Source of the DNA: Pteria penguin
Lineage: Eukaryota > Mollusca > Bivalvia > Pterioida > Pteriidae
NCBI GenBank assembly: GCA_035048485.1
Contig: CM068590.1
Span: 1-64,000, forward strand
Reading direction: 5' to 3'
DNA length: 64,000 bases
Both the position numbers and the translations under genes were made by a program. The notes under the pieces were generated by a model. It saw only the letters and a list, made by a program, of their open reading frames with translations. It was not told where the DNA came from and did not search any database. Of this stretch, positions 11,563 to 22,215 are shown piece by piece (the stretch's first letter is position 1; every line of letters begins with the position of its first letter).

Positions 11563-11565
11563 TCA
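11563..11565 (-). other. In-frame TGA, candidate selenocysteine codon 1
   Basis: Lies between KDID and NTANVIYVIT. Related PLE endonucleases have a Cys at this place (pattern T-C-x(3-4)-N-V-I-Y). The frame is open on both sides, so a Cys-to-Sec exchange is the simplest reading. Confidence 0.8.
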
Positions 11566-12819
11566 ATCTATGTCTTTGTCTAATTTGGTGTTAAATATAT
11601 TTCCATTAACCGAAGATTCAATATTGGACTTGCAGTTTAAATGATGGCAAGTAAGACATTTCTTGGCGTTGCACTTATTAATCTTAGAATATAGAATTGA
11701 CAGCTCTGTAAGAATTTATAGGTGTGAATGTTTTTGAAAATGAGATCGAACGTTTAATAGGGAAACTACTTTTAAGTGGAGAAATAAGAACGTTAGTGGT
11801 GCCGAATAATTTTCTACAAGAAATACCAGGTATATGAAGAGTGGACACAGAGGGCAATCTCAGTGGTGTGATTATAACTTTAGGAGATTTGTATTTTATT
11901 TTTATTATATTTGAAGCCATTTTAATGAAAAGGGGAAATAAATATGTACAAACCCTGGGGAAAACTCCCACACAACCAAGTCAGTAACTATTGGGTGAAT
12001 AATAACACTTGAAACACCCAGACACGGGGAACCTTTTTACAGGCTCCACACTGCATCTGAGAATAAGTGTAGATATGAAAGAAAGCACCCTTTTTCGCAT
12101 ATTATCCAATAATTTGGTCATTAAAATGACAGTAACAAGAAAATAAGAAATCTAAACCAACAGCTGGGAACGAACCCGGGTCCTAACATCAGAATTCAAA
12201 TGCAATATTATTGTCATGTTTTACTTTACAATTTTATTCTCACTCATTTGGCAGTATATGTCATTTTTTCTGTTAGTCAAATTGTTCGTCCGCCCTGTTT
12301 AAATCATTGACTTTCTTGGCATTAAGAGAACGTTTTCAATGAGTAAAATGAGAAATTTAATTGAAAGATATGTTTCGTATTTTGTACTTTTGTTGATTGC
12401 CTTAAAGTAGAGATTTTTATAAAGCCGTCGACATTTTAAGAACAATGTGAGGCTCCAATCTAAATCCAGATCAAATACAAATGATGCCCAACTGACATTG
12501 CTTACATCATAGTAACGTTATTTACTTCACATGGAGGTTCACTCTATTCAAGGTTTATCCTGTATAAGGAATGTATAGAACGTCCTATTTTGATAAGGAA
12601 TTATTATCAAAATTATTTAAATTATTATCAAACTACATGCAAAGAAAGTAGATGATATTTAAGACAGTATTCTTACCGCTAAATGAGATAGATAAATTAC
12701 ATTTTTCAGGGTCAACGTCACGTAGTAATATTCAATATATCTCATCATTGCTAATCTTACTATCAAGTTTAAGTCCGATACTCCGGATAGTTCTTCATAA
12801 CACAACTTCACATAAATTG

Positions 12820-13585
12820 CAAGAAAAGAGAGGAGTTACTGGCTCAGTTATGTGGCAGAAGTCACCATGGAGCTACACAATACATGAATATAAATAATAT
12901 ACTAGAACATATAACACATTACAAAAATATTTGATTGTAGTGCAATTACGATACCGACTTAGGACGGTCATATAATTTGACAAAAGCCAAACAAATGGTG
13001 TGGTTAATCGGTTTACGGGCCCACCTTCCCACTCACCGTAAAAGCAGAACAATCAAAGGACGTACATTTAAAAATTTATAAATAATCCTCCATGTAAAGA
13101 ACAAGGGTCAACAGGTATCGCATATTGAGAGGTCATAAAAATATAAACATGTAAGGTATTGTAAAACACATAATGGTATAAAAATATATGGGACATCAAC
13201 ATGATAAACCATGCTCTGCCAGTCTGAAAGCGAGCTAAGACCATAGATCTATAGGAGTCCCGAATAACAGAGGTTCAGGACCATGTCTCCTCTGAAAGAG
13301 GTTTGGACAAGGCCCATCATATAGTCCCCACCGCCCTGTTAGTCAGCGTGCAACGTTCAAGTAAAAGTCTGCATAAGGCTGTATAGGGGCTAAATACAAG
13401 ACCTATAGTCTTTTTGATGATCTCAATATCATATTGTCTATTTAGAAGACGTTTGACTATTTTATTACATGATAAAATAACATTATCGGAGCCTTTTACT
13501 TTCCTTAGTTTATATACGAGATCACCGTAAAAATTAGGATGGGAAATTCCATTGGATACATACTGTTGAAAAGAAATATTTCCAA
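12820..13585 (-). mobile_element. PLE partial copy upstream of the full copy (pseudo-LTR, copy 2)
   Basis: Nearly identical to 8297-9075 (3' region plus the last about 90 RT codons) and placed head-to-tail directly upstream of copy 1 in the element's orientation. It is 5'-truncated: similarity ends at TTTCCAAA, after which unrelated sequence begins. The ORF 13604-13317 is this RT tail (FQQYVSNGISHPNFYGDLVY). Such a partial upstream copy is the 'pLTR' structure known from Penelope-like elements. Confidence 0.92.
13262..13330 (-). promoter_or_regulatory. SECIS-like element, copy 2 (helix I damaged)
   Basis: Keeps AUGA (13320-13317), the 12-nt spacing, AAA, the CCUC/GAGG mini-stem and the UGA quartet strand. 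A 12-base deletion next to it removes the 3' strand of helix I (the GUCCCC). The one core-flanking substitution (C to U after AUGA) lies opposite a mismatch and costs no base pair. Confidence 0.75.
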
Positions 13586-13849
13586 AACATAATTCCAATT
13601 TCAAGTTCTGTGCTGGAGGTCATCGTGGAAATGGCCACCGTACTGAAACTAATATGAAGGGTCTATAGCCAAAATAATACTTTATCTTTTATATCATAAA
13701 TACTATCCTACCAAGTTTCATGCTATTAACAAAGGTTGTGCAATTTTTCAAGAAACATGCACGTTTCAACCTCACTATTATACACGTAAATAATATTGCC
13801 CTGGTCAATTTAAGATTCTGTCTGACCAGCCTGAGCATTCTTCCGTCGT
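13586..13849. other. Non-coding, no feature recognised
   Basis: Short unique stretch between the truncated PLE copy and the next satellite. No open frame or repeat worth naming. Confidence 0.5.
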
Positions 13850-14740
13850 GAATAGTCAGGACAGGTTTAGAAGACGATTACTTCCCGGTGGCCTCTTGTC
13901 TCATAACCTCTCAGAGGTCCGTATGTTGTATAAATTCAAGGCGGGATTGGCAGATGATTGTTACTCCGAAGCCCCTGGTAACACATCTGGTTATCAGGGG
14001 CGGAGGGCTGTATGTCGTATAAATGTAGGCAAGTTTGGCGTATGAACTCTCCAAGGGGACTGGCCTTACTACTGGTTGTCAGGGGGCTGTATGTCATGTA
14101 ACTTTTGGCAAGTCTGGCATATGATCACTCCCAGGGAACTGGTCTGACAACTGGTTGTCAGGGGGCTGTATGTTGTGTAACTTTTGGCAAGCCTGGCATG
14201 TGATCACTCTCAGGGGACTTGTTTTACCACTGGTGGTCAGGGGGTTGTATGTCGTGTAACCTTTGGCAAGTCTGGCAGATGCTCACTCCCAGGGGACTGG
14301 TCTTACTACTGGTTGTCAGGAGGCTGTATGACGTGTAACAGGCAGGTCTGGCAGACAATTACTCCCAGGGCACTGGTCTTACCACTGGTTGTCATGGGAA
14401 AGGGAGCATGTGTTGTAATTTTTGGCAAGTTTGGCATATGATCACTCTCAGGGCCTTGGTTTTACTACTGTTGTCAGGGTAGGCTGTATGTCGTGTAACT
14501 TTTGACAAGTCTGGCATATGATCACTTACAGGGGACTGTTCATTCTACTGGTTATCTAGGAGCTATATGTGGTTTAAAATTAGGCAGATTTTGCAGATGA
14601 TTACTCCCACAGTCCCGGTCTTACCACTGGTTGTGGGGTGGGTGTGGGGTTGTGTAAATTTTGTAAGGTTTAGCAGGTGATCACTCCCTGGGCCCCGGTC
14701 TTACCACTGTTTGCCAGGGGGCTGTATGTCGTGAAAATCT
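13850..14740. repeat. Tandem repeat, about 78-bp unit
   Basis: Roughly eleven degenerate copies of a unit containing GGTTGTCAGGGGGCTGTATG, then TTTTGGCAAGTCTGGCA and GATCACTCCCAGGGGACTGG. Two or three more copies lie at about 14962-15085, beyond an inserted MITE. The ORFs at 13848 and 14184 are products of the repeat. Confidence 0.88.
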
Positions 14741-14961
14741 GGGTCCGGCGCCATAAACTGAGAATATACTTAAGTCAAAAATTCATATTCTTCTGTTCAT
14801 CAATGAATTAATAAATAGGATTTGGATTTTATTTAGTTTTATTCTACTGATAAATAGAATTAAACCATTCTGCATTAAAATTTATTTGAACGTTTGATAA
14901 TGGAATAAATTAAAATGAAAATTTTGACTTAAGTACATTCTCCGTTTATGGCGCCAGACCC
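14741..14961. mobile_element. MITE-like element, 221 bp, with 40-bp terminal inverted repeats
   Basis: Left end GGGTCCGGCGCCATAAACTG and right end, complemented, GGGTCTGGCGCCATAAACGG; the match continues through GAGAAT-TACTTAAGTCAAAA. The inside is AT-rich and non-coding. It interrupts the 78-bp tandem array, so it is younger than the array. No clear target duplication is seen. Confidence 0.85.
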
Positions 14962-15710
14962 TGGACTGGTTTGGTAGACGATACCTCCCAAGGCTTTGGT
15001 ATCACCTCTAGTTGTCTGGGGACTGTGTGTCGTGAAATTTTAAGGCTGGTGTGGGAGACGATTACTCCTCCCAGTGTACCCTAACCCTTCCAGGTATTCG
15101 GTTTCACTTCTGGTTGTCAGATGTTTAGGAATGTCAATCGTCGTGTTTTGTTGTTAGTGTCATAGTGACATAGTAGCAGGGGTAAATGAATGTCCACCGT
15201 GGTACGTTGTTGATAGTGCCAAAGTGACATTGCATCATGGTGAATGTTAAACTGATTTCGTACATTTACTTAGTTTTCAAGTGTAGTTTTCTGTAGTGTT
15301 GAATATGTAAAAAAATATGATTAAATGCATGATCTAAGAATTTAGAAATATGGGCAAATCCAGAGGGTAGACAAACTCAGTAGTATACAGTAGGCAAAGT
15401 GTAATGTGTAGGTTATTGAACAATAGAGTCCCGTTAACATGGCATCTTACGCCTACACCTAGATCATCATCAGAAGCCCGACCCCCGATGAAAAATATAC
15501 AAATTTGACTCTTTAATACACATTATTATATCAGATGTACTATAGTGGTTCAGGAGTAAAACCGCAAATAAGACTTTTACCACGCCCATGACCCCCATCA
15601 CCAAGGACCAGATCCCCACGTATGGAACCCATGTGCGTAACTACAAGTCATGTACTGTCACATGTATCCATCAGATACTTTTCTATGCCCCTTGGTTAAG
15701 CAGGAGAAGC
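14962..15710. repeat. Remaining 78-bp units, then a two-copy repeat and unique sequence
   Basis: Copies of the 78-bp unit continue to about 15085. A direct repeat of about 68 bp (GTGTCATAGTGACATAGTAG and its variant) lies at 15140-15240. The rest to 15710 is non-coding with no recognised element. Confidence 0.6.
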
Positions 15711-16345
15711 CTGGACATGATAGACGGATGGACGGACGAACACATGGAGTAAGGAGGAGTAGCCTGTATATAGTGGAGCAAACGGAATGACGAACACACA
15801 GACTAAGGAGAAAAATCATGGACACGATAGGGCAGACGGACGGATGAACACATGGACTAGGGAGGAGTAGCCTGGATGTAGTGGGTCAAATGGAATGACG
15901 AACACATAGACTAAGGAGAAAACTCATGGACACGATAGGGCAGACGGACGGATGAACACATGGACTAGGGAGGAGTAGCCTGGATGTAGTGGGTCAAATG
16001 GAATGACGAACACATAGACTAAGGAGAAAAAAACATGGACACGATAGGGCAGACGGGCGGATGAACACATGGACTAAGGAGGAGTAGCCTGGATCTTGTA
16101 GGTCAGACGGAGGCACGAACACGTGGGTTAGGGTTAGGCCTGTATATAGTGGGACGGACAGATGGACGAACACATAGACTAGGTAGGAGTAGCCTGGATA
16201 TAGTGGGGCAAACTGACGAACGAACATATGGACTAGGTAGGAGTCGCCTGGATATAGTGGGACAGACGGATGGATGAACACAAGGACTAAGGAGGAAAAG
16301 CGTGAACAGGATAGGGCAAGACGGAGGGCCGAACACATGGACAGA
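15710..16345. repeat. Tandem array, 108-bp higher-order unit of two half-units
   Basis: GGCAGACGGACGGATGAACA recurs at about 15831, 15939 and 16048, a spacing of 108-109. Each unit holds two related halves of about 54 bp (GACGAACACATAGACTAAGG and its partner). The overlapping minus-strand ORFs (16338-15994, 16351-16103) are repeat translations. Confidence 0.88.
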
Positions 16346-16430
16346 CATCACCCTCCTAATACTAATAAAAATACAACTGATAAGTACATTTACCTCAACA
16401 GTGAGAACTAGAGCTGCCCTAACGGAACAA

Positions 16431-16476
16431 ATACCCCCCCCCTATCCCCCTCCCCCCCTCCCCCCCCCCCCCCCGC
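16431..16476. repeat. C-rich homopolymeric tract
   Basis: Runs of 8, 5, 7 and about 14 C with few interruptions. A plus-strand ORF through it is low complexity. Confidence 0.9.
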
Positions 16477-16604
16477 GGCAACAAAGTGGAAACATACATT
16501 AATTTATCCCTTTATGATAAGACAATAAAGAACAGTAGTCAACATACTTTGATAGGAAGCTGAACATTTGATGCTTATTAAAGGGTCTGGTCACAAGAAA
16601 TTTA

Positions 16605-17520
16605 TACAGAATTTAAAGCTCAATCTGTAGATCATCGTTTTGAAGTGATATACCATGTTTCAGTTAGTATGTCAGAGCACACGAGACAAAAATTTGGAAA
16701 AAGAATTTCCGTCTTGGAAAAGTGGGTCAATCGCGACAAAGGAAATCTCGATCTGTAGATCATCACACCGAAGTTATATACCAAGTTTCAGTTCAATATA
16801 TCAAAGCACATGAGAAAAAAAATCCGGAAACTGAATTTACGCCAAAGGGCAATAACTCTTGGAAAAGTGGGTCAATTGCAACAAAAGTAAAGCTTGATCT
16901 GTAGATCATATCATAAAAGTCTTATACCAAGTTTCAGTTCACTGTGTCAAAGCACGTGAGAAAAAAGTCCGGAAATAAATTTTGGTCAAAGGACAATAAC
17001 TTTTGGGAAAATGGGTCATTCACGACAAAAATAAAACTCGATCTGTAGATCATCACAATGAAGTTTATATAACAAATTTCAATTCAATATGTCAAAGCAC
17101 GTCAGAAAGTTCGGAAAATGAATTTACGTCAAGGGGTAACAACTCTTGGAAAAGTGGTTCAGTCGCGACAAAAGTAAAACTCGATCTGTAGATCTTCACA
17201 CTGAAGTTCAAGTTTCAGTTCAATGTGTCAAAGCACGTGAGAAAAAAGTCCGGAAAATGAATTTTGATCAAAGGGCAATAACTCTTGGAAAAGTATGTCA
17301 ATCACGACAAATGTAAATCACCACTTCAAAGATATATGCCAAGTTTCAGTTCTATGTGTCAAAGCACGTGAAAAAAAGTCCAGAAAATGAATTTTGATCA
17401 AAGAACAATAACTCTTGGAAACGACAAAAGTAAAACTCGATTTGCAGTTCTTCACATCGAAGTTATATACCAAGCTTCAATTCAATATGTCAAAGCATGT
17501 GAGAAAAAAGTCCGGAAGAC
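16605..17520. repeat. Tandem repeat, about 145-bp unit
   Basis: About six copies of a unit with CTCGATCTGTAGATCATCAC, CCAAGTTTCAGTTCAATATG, GTCAAAGCACGTGAGAAAAA and AAGGGCAATAACTCTTGGAA. It ends in GACGGACGTACGGACGGGCA, a tail type common in bivalve dispersed repeats. ORFs inside share the same repeated peptide (GNNSWKSGS) and are not genes. Confidence 0.88.
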
Positions 17521-17742
17521 CAATGTGCTGCACAGACGGACGTACGGACGGGCACATAGACATGGTGAATCCGGTATAACCCCCTAGCTTCGTAGCAGAG
17601 GTATTATAAAACTTGGCAATTAACAGCGAAGCCATTCGGGACGGTTCATAAGAAAGAAGGATTTTGTATAATCTGTTTATTTCTTTCCTTTGTTTTCGAT
17701 GTGTTAGGATGCGACCACGCCCATTTCCTAGGCGACGAAGCG
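17521..17742. other. Repeat tail and short unique sequence
   Basis: Holds the end of the 145-bp-unit element (GGGCACATAGACATGG and following bases) and a short non-coding stretch before the large satellite. Nothing else seen. Confidence 0.5.
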
Positions 17743-17854
17743 AGGACTAGAGCTAAAATTAGATATGCATGACTAGACAATTTACCTGATACTATGAAAC
17801 TGATTTTCGGTACTGAATAGATTTGGAGAGAAATAACGTCTACTGCCCCGAGTA
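17743..17854. repeat. Unique leader of the 25-bp satellite, duplicated at 18.42 kb
   Basis: A non-satellite block of about 110 bp (ACTAGAGCTAAAATTAGATA..GAGAAATAACGTCTACTGCC) plus the first satellite units recurs almost unchanged at 18,418-18,668. This is a local duplication of about 250 bp, 675 bp apart. Confidence 0.9.
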
Positions 17855-20800
17855 ATTGTATCGTCTGCTTCCATGATTAATTGTATAGCCTTCTTCTCTG
17901 ATTACCTGTATAGTCTACTTCCCTGATTAACTGTATAGTCTATTTCCCTGATTAACTGTATAGTCTACTTCACTGATTAAACGTATTGTCTACTTCCCTG
18001 TTAACTGCACACTTTGTTTCCCTAACTAAATGTATAGTATATTTCCTGATTAACTATATAGTCTATTACTCTGATTGATTGTATAATCTACTTCCTTGAT
18101 CAACTGTAAAGTCTACTTCCCTGATTAGCTGTACTCTCTATTTCCCTGATTTACTGTATTGTCCTTTTCCCTGATTAACTGTAAAGTTTACTATTCTGAT
18201 TGACTTATAGTCTACTTCCCAGATCAACAGTAAAGACTACTTCCCTGTTTAATTGTATGCTCTATTTCCCTGATTAACTGTATCGTCTACTTCCCTGAAT
18301 GACTGTATAGTCTACTTCCCTGACTAACTATATAGCCTGCTTCTCTGAATAAGTGTATAGTCAACTTCCCTGATTAACAATATAGTCCACTTCCCTAATT
18401 CACTGTATTATTCCCTGAGGACTAGAGCTAAAATTAGATATGCATGACTAGACAATTTACCTGATACTATGAAACTGATTTTCGGTACTGAATAGATTTG
18501 GAGAGAAATAACGTCTACTGCCCCGAGTAATGGTATCGTCTGTTTCCATGATTAATTGTATAGTCTTCTTCTCTGATTACCTGTATAGTCTACTTCCCTG
18601 ATTAACTGTATAGTCTATTTCCCTGATTAACTGTATAGTCTACTTCACTGATTAAACGTATTGTCTACCCGTTTAAGAGGTTGGTAACCTCCTGCTTTCA
18701 TGTCGCAATATAACTGAAATATTGTTGAAAGCGACGCAAAACACCAATCAACCAACTGATTACATTTATACTCTTTTTCTCTGATTAACCCTATAGTCTA
18801 CTTTCCTGATTAACTGAATAGTCTGCTTCTCCTATTAACTGTATACCCTACTTCCCTGATCAACTTTATAGTCTACTTTCTTAATTAACATTATAGTCAA
18901 CTTCCTGATTAGATGTATAGTCTACTTCCCTGATTATCTTATAGTCTACTTCCCTAATTCAGTGTAAACTCTATTTCCCTGATTAACTGTATAGTCTTCT
19001 TCCCTGATTAAACGTATAGTCTACTTCCCTAGTGAATGATTGTATAGTCTACTTCCATGAATAAATGTATAGTCTACTTCCCTGGTTATTAACTGTATAG
19101 TCCACTTCGCTGATTAAATGTAAAGTCTACTTCTCTAAATAACTGCAGTCTACTTCCCTGATTTACATTAGAGTCTACTTCCCTGAATAACTGTATATTC
19201 TGCTTCCCTGATTAACTCTACAGTCTACTTCCCTCATTAACTATATTCTACTTCCCTGTTTAACTGTATAGATCATTCCCCTACTTAACAGTATGGTCAA
19301 TTTCTTTGATTAACAGCAGAGTCGACTTCTATCATTAACTGTATTTTCTACTTCCCTGATTAACTGTAAAGTCCGCTTCCCAGATTAATTGTATAATGTA
19401 CTTCACTGATCAACTGTATAGTCTACTTCCCTGATTAAATGTATAGTCTGTTTCCCTGATTAAATGTATAGTCTACTTCCCCTTGTTAACAGTGTAGTCA
19501 ACTTCCCTAATTCACTGTATAATCAACTATATAGTCTACTTACCTGATTAACTGTTAGTCTACTTCCCTGATTAACTGTATAGTCTATTTCCCTGGTTGA
19601 CTGTATAATCTATTTCCCTGATTAACTGTATAGTCTACTTCCTTAATTAACTGTTTACTCTACTTCCTTAATTAACTGTTTACTCTACTTCCCTGATTAA
19701 CTGTATAGTCTACTTCCCTGATGAACTGTATAGTCTACATCCCTGATCAACTGTATAGTCTATTTCCCTGATCAACTGTATAATTTTCTTCCCTGATTAA
19801 CTGTATCGTCTACTTCCGTGATTAACTGTATAGTCTACTTCCCTGATGAACCGTATAGTCTACATCCCTGATTAACTGTATAGTCTATTTCCCTGATCAA
19901 CTGTATAGTTTTCTTCCCTGATTAACTGCATAGTCTACTTCTCTATTTCACTGTACTCTATTTCCCTGGTTAACTGTATAGTCTCTCTCCTGATTAATTG
20001 TATAGTCTACTTCCTTAACTAACTGTATAGTCTACTTCCCTGATTAACTGTATAGTCTATTTCCCTGAACAACTGTATAGTCTTCTTCCCTGCTTAACTG
20101 TATAGTCCATTTCTCTATTTAACTGTATACTTTATTTCCCTGGTTAACTGTATAGTCTCTTTCCTGATTAACTGTATAGTCTACTTCCTTAACTAACTGT
20201 ATAGTCCACTTCCCTGATTAACTGTATACTCTACTTCCTTAATTAACTGTTTAGTCTACTTCCCTGATTAACTGTATAGTTTACTTCTCCTTTGATTGAC
20301 TAAATAGTCTACTTCTCTGATCAACTGTTAGGTCTATTTCCCTGATTTACTGTATACTCTATTTCCCTGATTAACTGTATAGTCTGCTTCCCTGATTAAT
20401 TGTATAGTCTACTTCCTTAATTAACTGTATAGTCTATTTCCCTGATTAACTGTATAGTCTACTTCCCTGGTTAATTGTTTAGTCTACTTCCCTAATTAAT
20501 TGTATACTCTATTTCCCTGTAATACTGTATACTCTATTTCCCTGATCAACTGTATACTCTAGATGTATTTCCCTGATTAACTGTATAATCTACTTCCCTA
20601 ATTAACTGTATACTCTTTTTCCGTGATTAACTTTATAGTCAACTTCCCTGATCAACTGTATAGTCTACTACTCTGATTGACTGTATAGTCTACTTCCCTG
20701 ATTAACTGTAAAGTCTATTTCCCTGATTAACTTTATAGTCTATTTCCCTGATAAACTGTATATTTTACTTCTCTGATTAACTGTACAGTCTACCACTCTG

Positions 20801-22215
20801 ATTGACTGCATAGTCTTCTTCCCTGATCAACTGTGAAATCTACTTCCCTGATTAACTGTATACTCTATTCCCTGATTAACTGTATAGTGTGTTTCCTTGA
20901 TTAACTGTATTGTCTACTACTCTGAATAACTGAACAGTCTACTTTCCTACTTAAGAGTAGAATCTACTTCCCTGACTAACTTTATACTCTACTTCCCTTA
21001 TTAACTCTATATTCTACTTCCCTGATCAACTATATAGTCTACTTGCCTAATTAACTGTTTAGTCTACTTCCCTGATTAACAGTAAAGTCTATTTCCCTGA
21101 TTAACTGTATAGCCTATTTCCCTGATTAACTATATAGTCCACTTCCCTGATTAACTACATAGTCTACTTCCCTATTTAACTATATATTTTACATCTCTGA
21201 TTAACTGTAAAGTGTACTTCCCTGATTAACTGTAAAGTCTAATTCCCTGATTAACTATATAGACTACTTTCCTGATTAACTGTATAATCTACTTCCCTGA
21301 TTAACTGAAAAGTCTACTTCCCTGATTAACTGTAAAGTCTACTTCCCTGATTAAATGTATATTCAACTTCCCTGATTAAAAGTAAAGTCTACTTCCCTGA
21401 TTGACTTATAGTCTACTTCCCTGATTAACTGTACATTCTGCTTCTCTGATTTACTGTATAGTCAATTTCCCAAATTAACAGTATACTCTATTTCCCTGAT
21501 TAAGTATATAGTCTACTTCCCTGATCAAACGTATAGTCTACTTCCCTGGTTAACTTATAGACTTCTCTACTGATTAAATGTAAAGTCTACTTTCCTGCTT
21601 AAATGTATAGTCTTTTTCTCTGATTAACCCTAAAGTCTACTTCCCTGATCAACTATATAGTCTACTTCCCTAATTAACTGTTTAGTCTACTTCCCTGATT
21701 AACAGTAAAGTCTATTGCCCTGATTAACTGTATAGCATATTTCCCTGATTAACTATATAGTCCACTTCCCTGATTAACTGCATAGTCTACTTCCCTAATT
21801 AACTATATATTTTACATCTCTGATTAACTGTAAAGTGTACTTCCCTGATTAACTGTAAAGTCTACTTCCCTGATTAACTATATAGACTACTTTCCTGATT
21901 AACTGTATAATCTACTTCCCTGATTAACTGTAAAGTCTACTTCCCTGATTAAATGTATATTCAACTTCCCTGATTAAAAGTAAAGTCTACTTCCCTGATT
22001 AACTGTATAGTCTACTTCCTTGACTTAATGTAAAGTCTACTTCCCTGATTAAATGTAAATTCTACTTCCCTGATTAAATATATATTCTATTTCCCTAATT
22101 AACTGTATAGTCTACTTCCCTGATTATCTGCATAGTTTACTTCCCTGATTAACTGCAAAGTCTACTTCCTTGATTATCTGTATTGTTAACTCTCCTTATT
22201 ATCTACACTGTCTAT
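17855..22215. repeat. Large 25-bp minisatellite (CTGATTAACTGTATAGTCTA-CTTCC)
   Basis: A 4.4-kb array, on the order of 160 monomers, consensus CTGATTAACTGTATAGTCTA followed by CTTCC. Variants are arranged in higher-order units: 21,025-21,380 is repeated at 21,650-21,990, a shift of 625 bp or 25 monomers, and a 125-145-bp block near 19,700 recurs near 19,840. A SINE tail interrupts it at 18,671-18,755. TTAA and TAGTC steps keep it free of long ORFs. Confidence 0.95.
18671..18755 (+). mobile_element. SINE fragment, 3' half only
   Basis: Matches the tail of the SINE at 5973-6143 from GTTTAAGAGGTTGGTAACC to ACACCAATCAACCAA. The tRNA-like head is missing. It sits inside the 25-bp array at the end of the duplicated 250-bp block. 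Confidence 0.9.

Larger units (their letters stand above)
10957..11721 (-). other. GIY-YIG endonuclease domain of the PLE
   Basis: The domain lies upstream of the RT in the element. The two halves of the signature are 'VIY' in NVIYVIT and 'YVG' in QYVGET. It is preceded by a zinc-ligand-like CxxxxCxxC..HHxxxC array and two further Cys positions, both encoded by TGA here (11563-11565 and 11530-11532). Arg in KQRFRNH and Glu in ETELYW match the expected active-site residues. A frameshift separates this segment from the N-terminal ORF that ends at 11684. The C-terminal part is Arg/Lys-rich (RKRRSHGRRRNRNIRKRN), probably nucleic-acid binding. Confidence 0.88.
8805..11971 (-). pseudogene. PLE polyprotein (GIY-YIG endonuclease + reverse transcriptase), frameshifted, with in-frame TGA (candidate Sec) codons
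   Basis: The product would nick target DNA (endonuclease) and copy element RNA into the break (RT). Reading 5' to 3' on the minus strand: an N-terminal stretch from about 11,971; a Cys cluster (CNAKKCLTC, then HHLNC); the GIY-YIG core with NVIYVIT and CGAQYVGET, then KQRFRNH, and the presumed catalytic Glu in ETELYWIKQL followed by PYPLGLND; a basic region; the linker SSCSCENC; RT fingers (VFVPADKAGNN, MYWLPK), motif A (STFDFSTLYTSLPH), motif B (GIPMGTNCAPLIADL), motif C (RYLDDILVI), and the thumb with LDGDVPRLPSYGIYISQL and GYRYHKLRK. Five in-frame TGAs lie at 11563, 11530, 10957, 10245 and 9381. At least three replace a cysteine expected from the family. True damage is separate: four frame changes, a small deletion after IYDKR and a TAA at 9282-9284. 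Confidence 0.9.
8297..12824 (-). mobile_element. Penelope-like retroelement, N-terminal GIY-YIG type (Naiad-like), decayed near-full-length copy
   Basis: A 4.5-kb element read on the minus strand. Order from its 5' end: leader (about 12.0-12.8 kb), N-terminal region, Cys-rich and GIY-YIG endonuclease (about 11.7-10.9 kb), linker with a CSCENC motif (about 10.65 kb), PLE reverse transcriptase (10.6-8.8 kb), 3' region with a SECIS-like hairpin (8820-8750) and 3' end near 8297. Canonical PLEs carry the endonuclease after the RT; endonuclease first plus a CxC linker is the signature of the permuted Naiad/Chlamys clade. The 3' end recurs directly upstream (12,820-13,585), giving the pseudo-LTR tandem typical of PLEs. 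Frameshifts near 11.70, 10.81, 10.08 and 9.41 kb and a TAA at 9282-9284 show that this copy is dead. Confidence 0.93.

Noticed and set aside
8805..11971. All TGAs as ordinary nonsense decay
   Set aside because: Decay is certainly present, but three of five TGAs hit conserved Cys sites and a SECIS-like hairpin is linked; for TGAs at 10957 and 9381 the decay explanation remains open.
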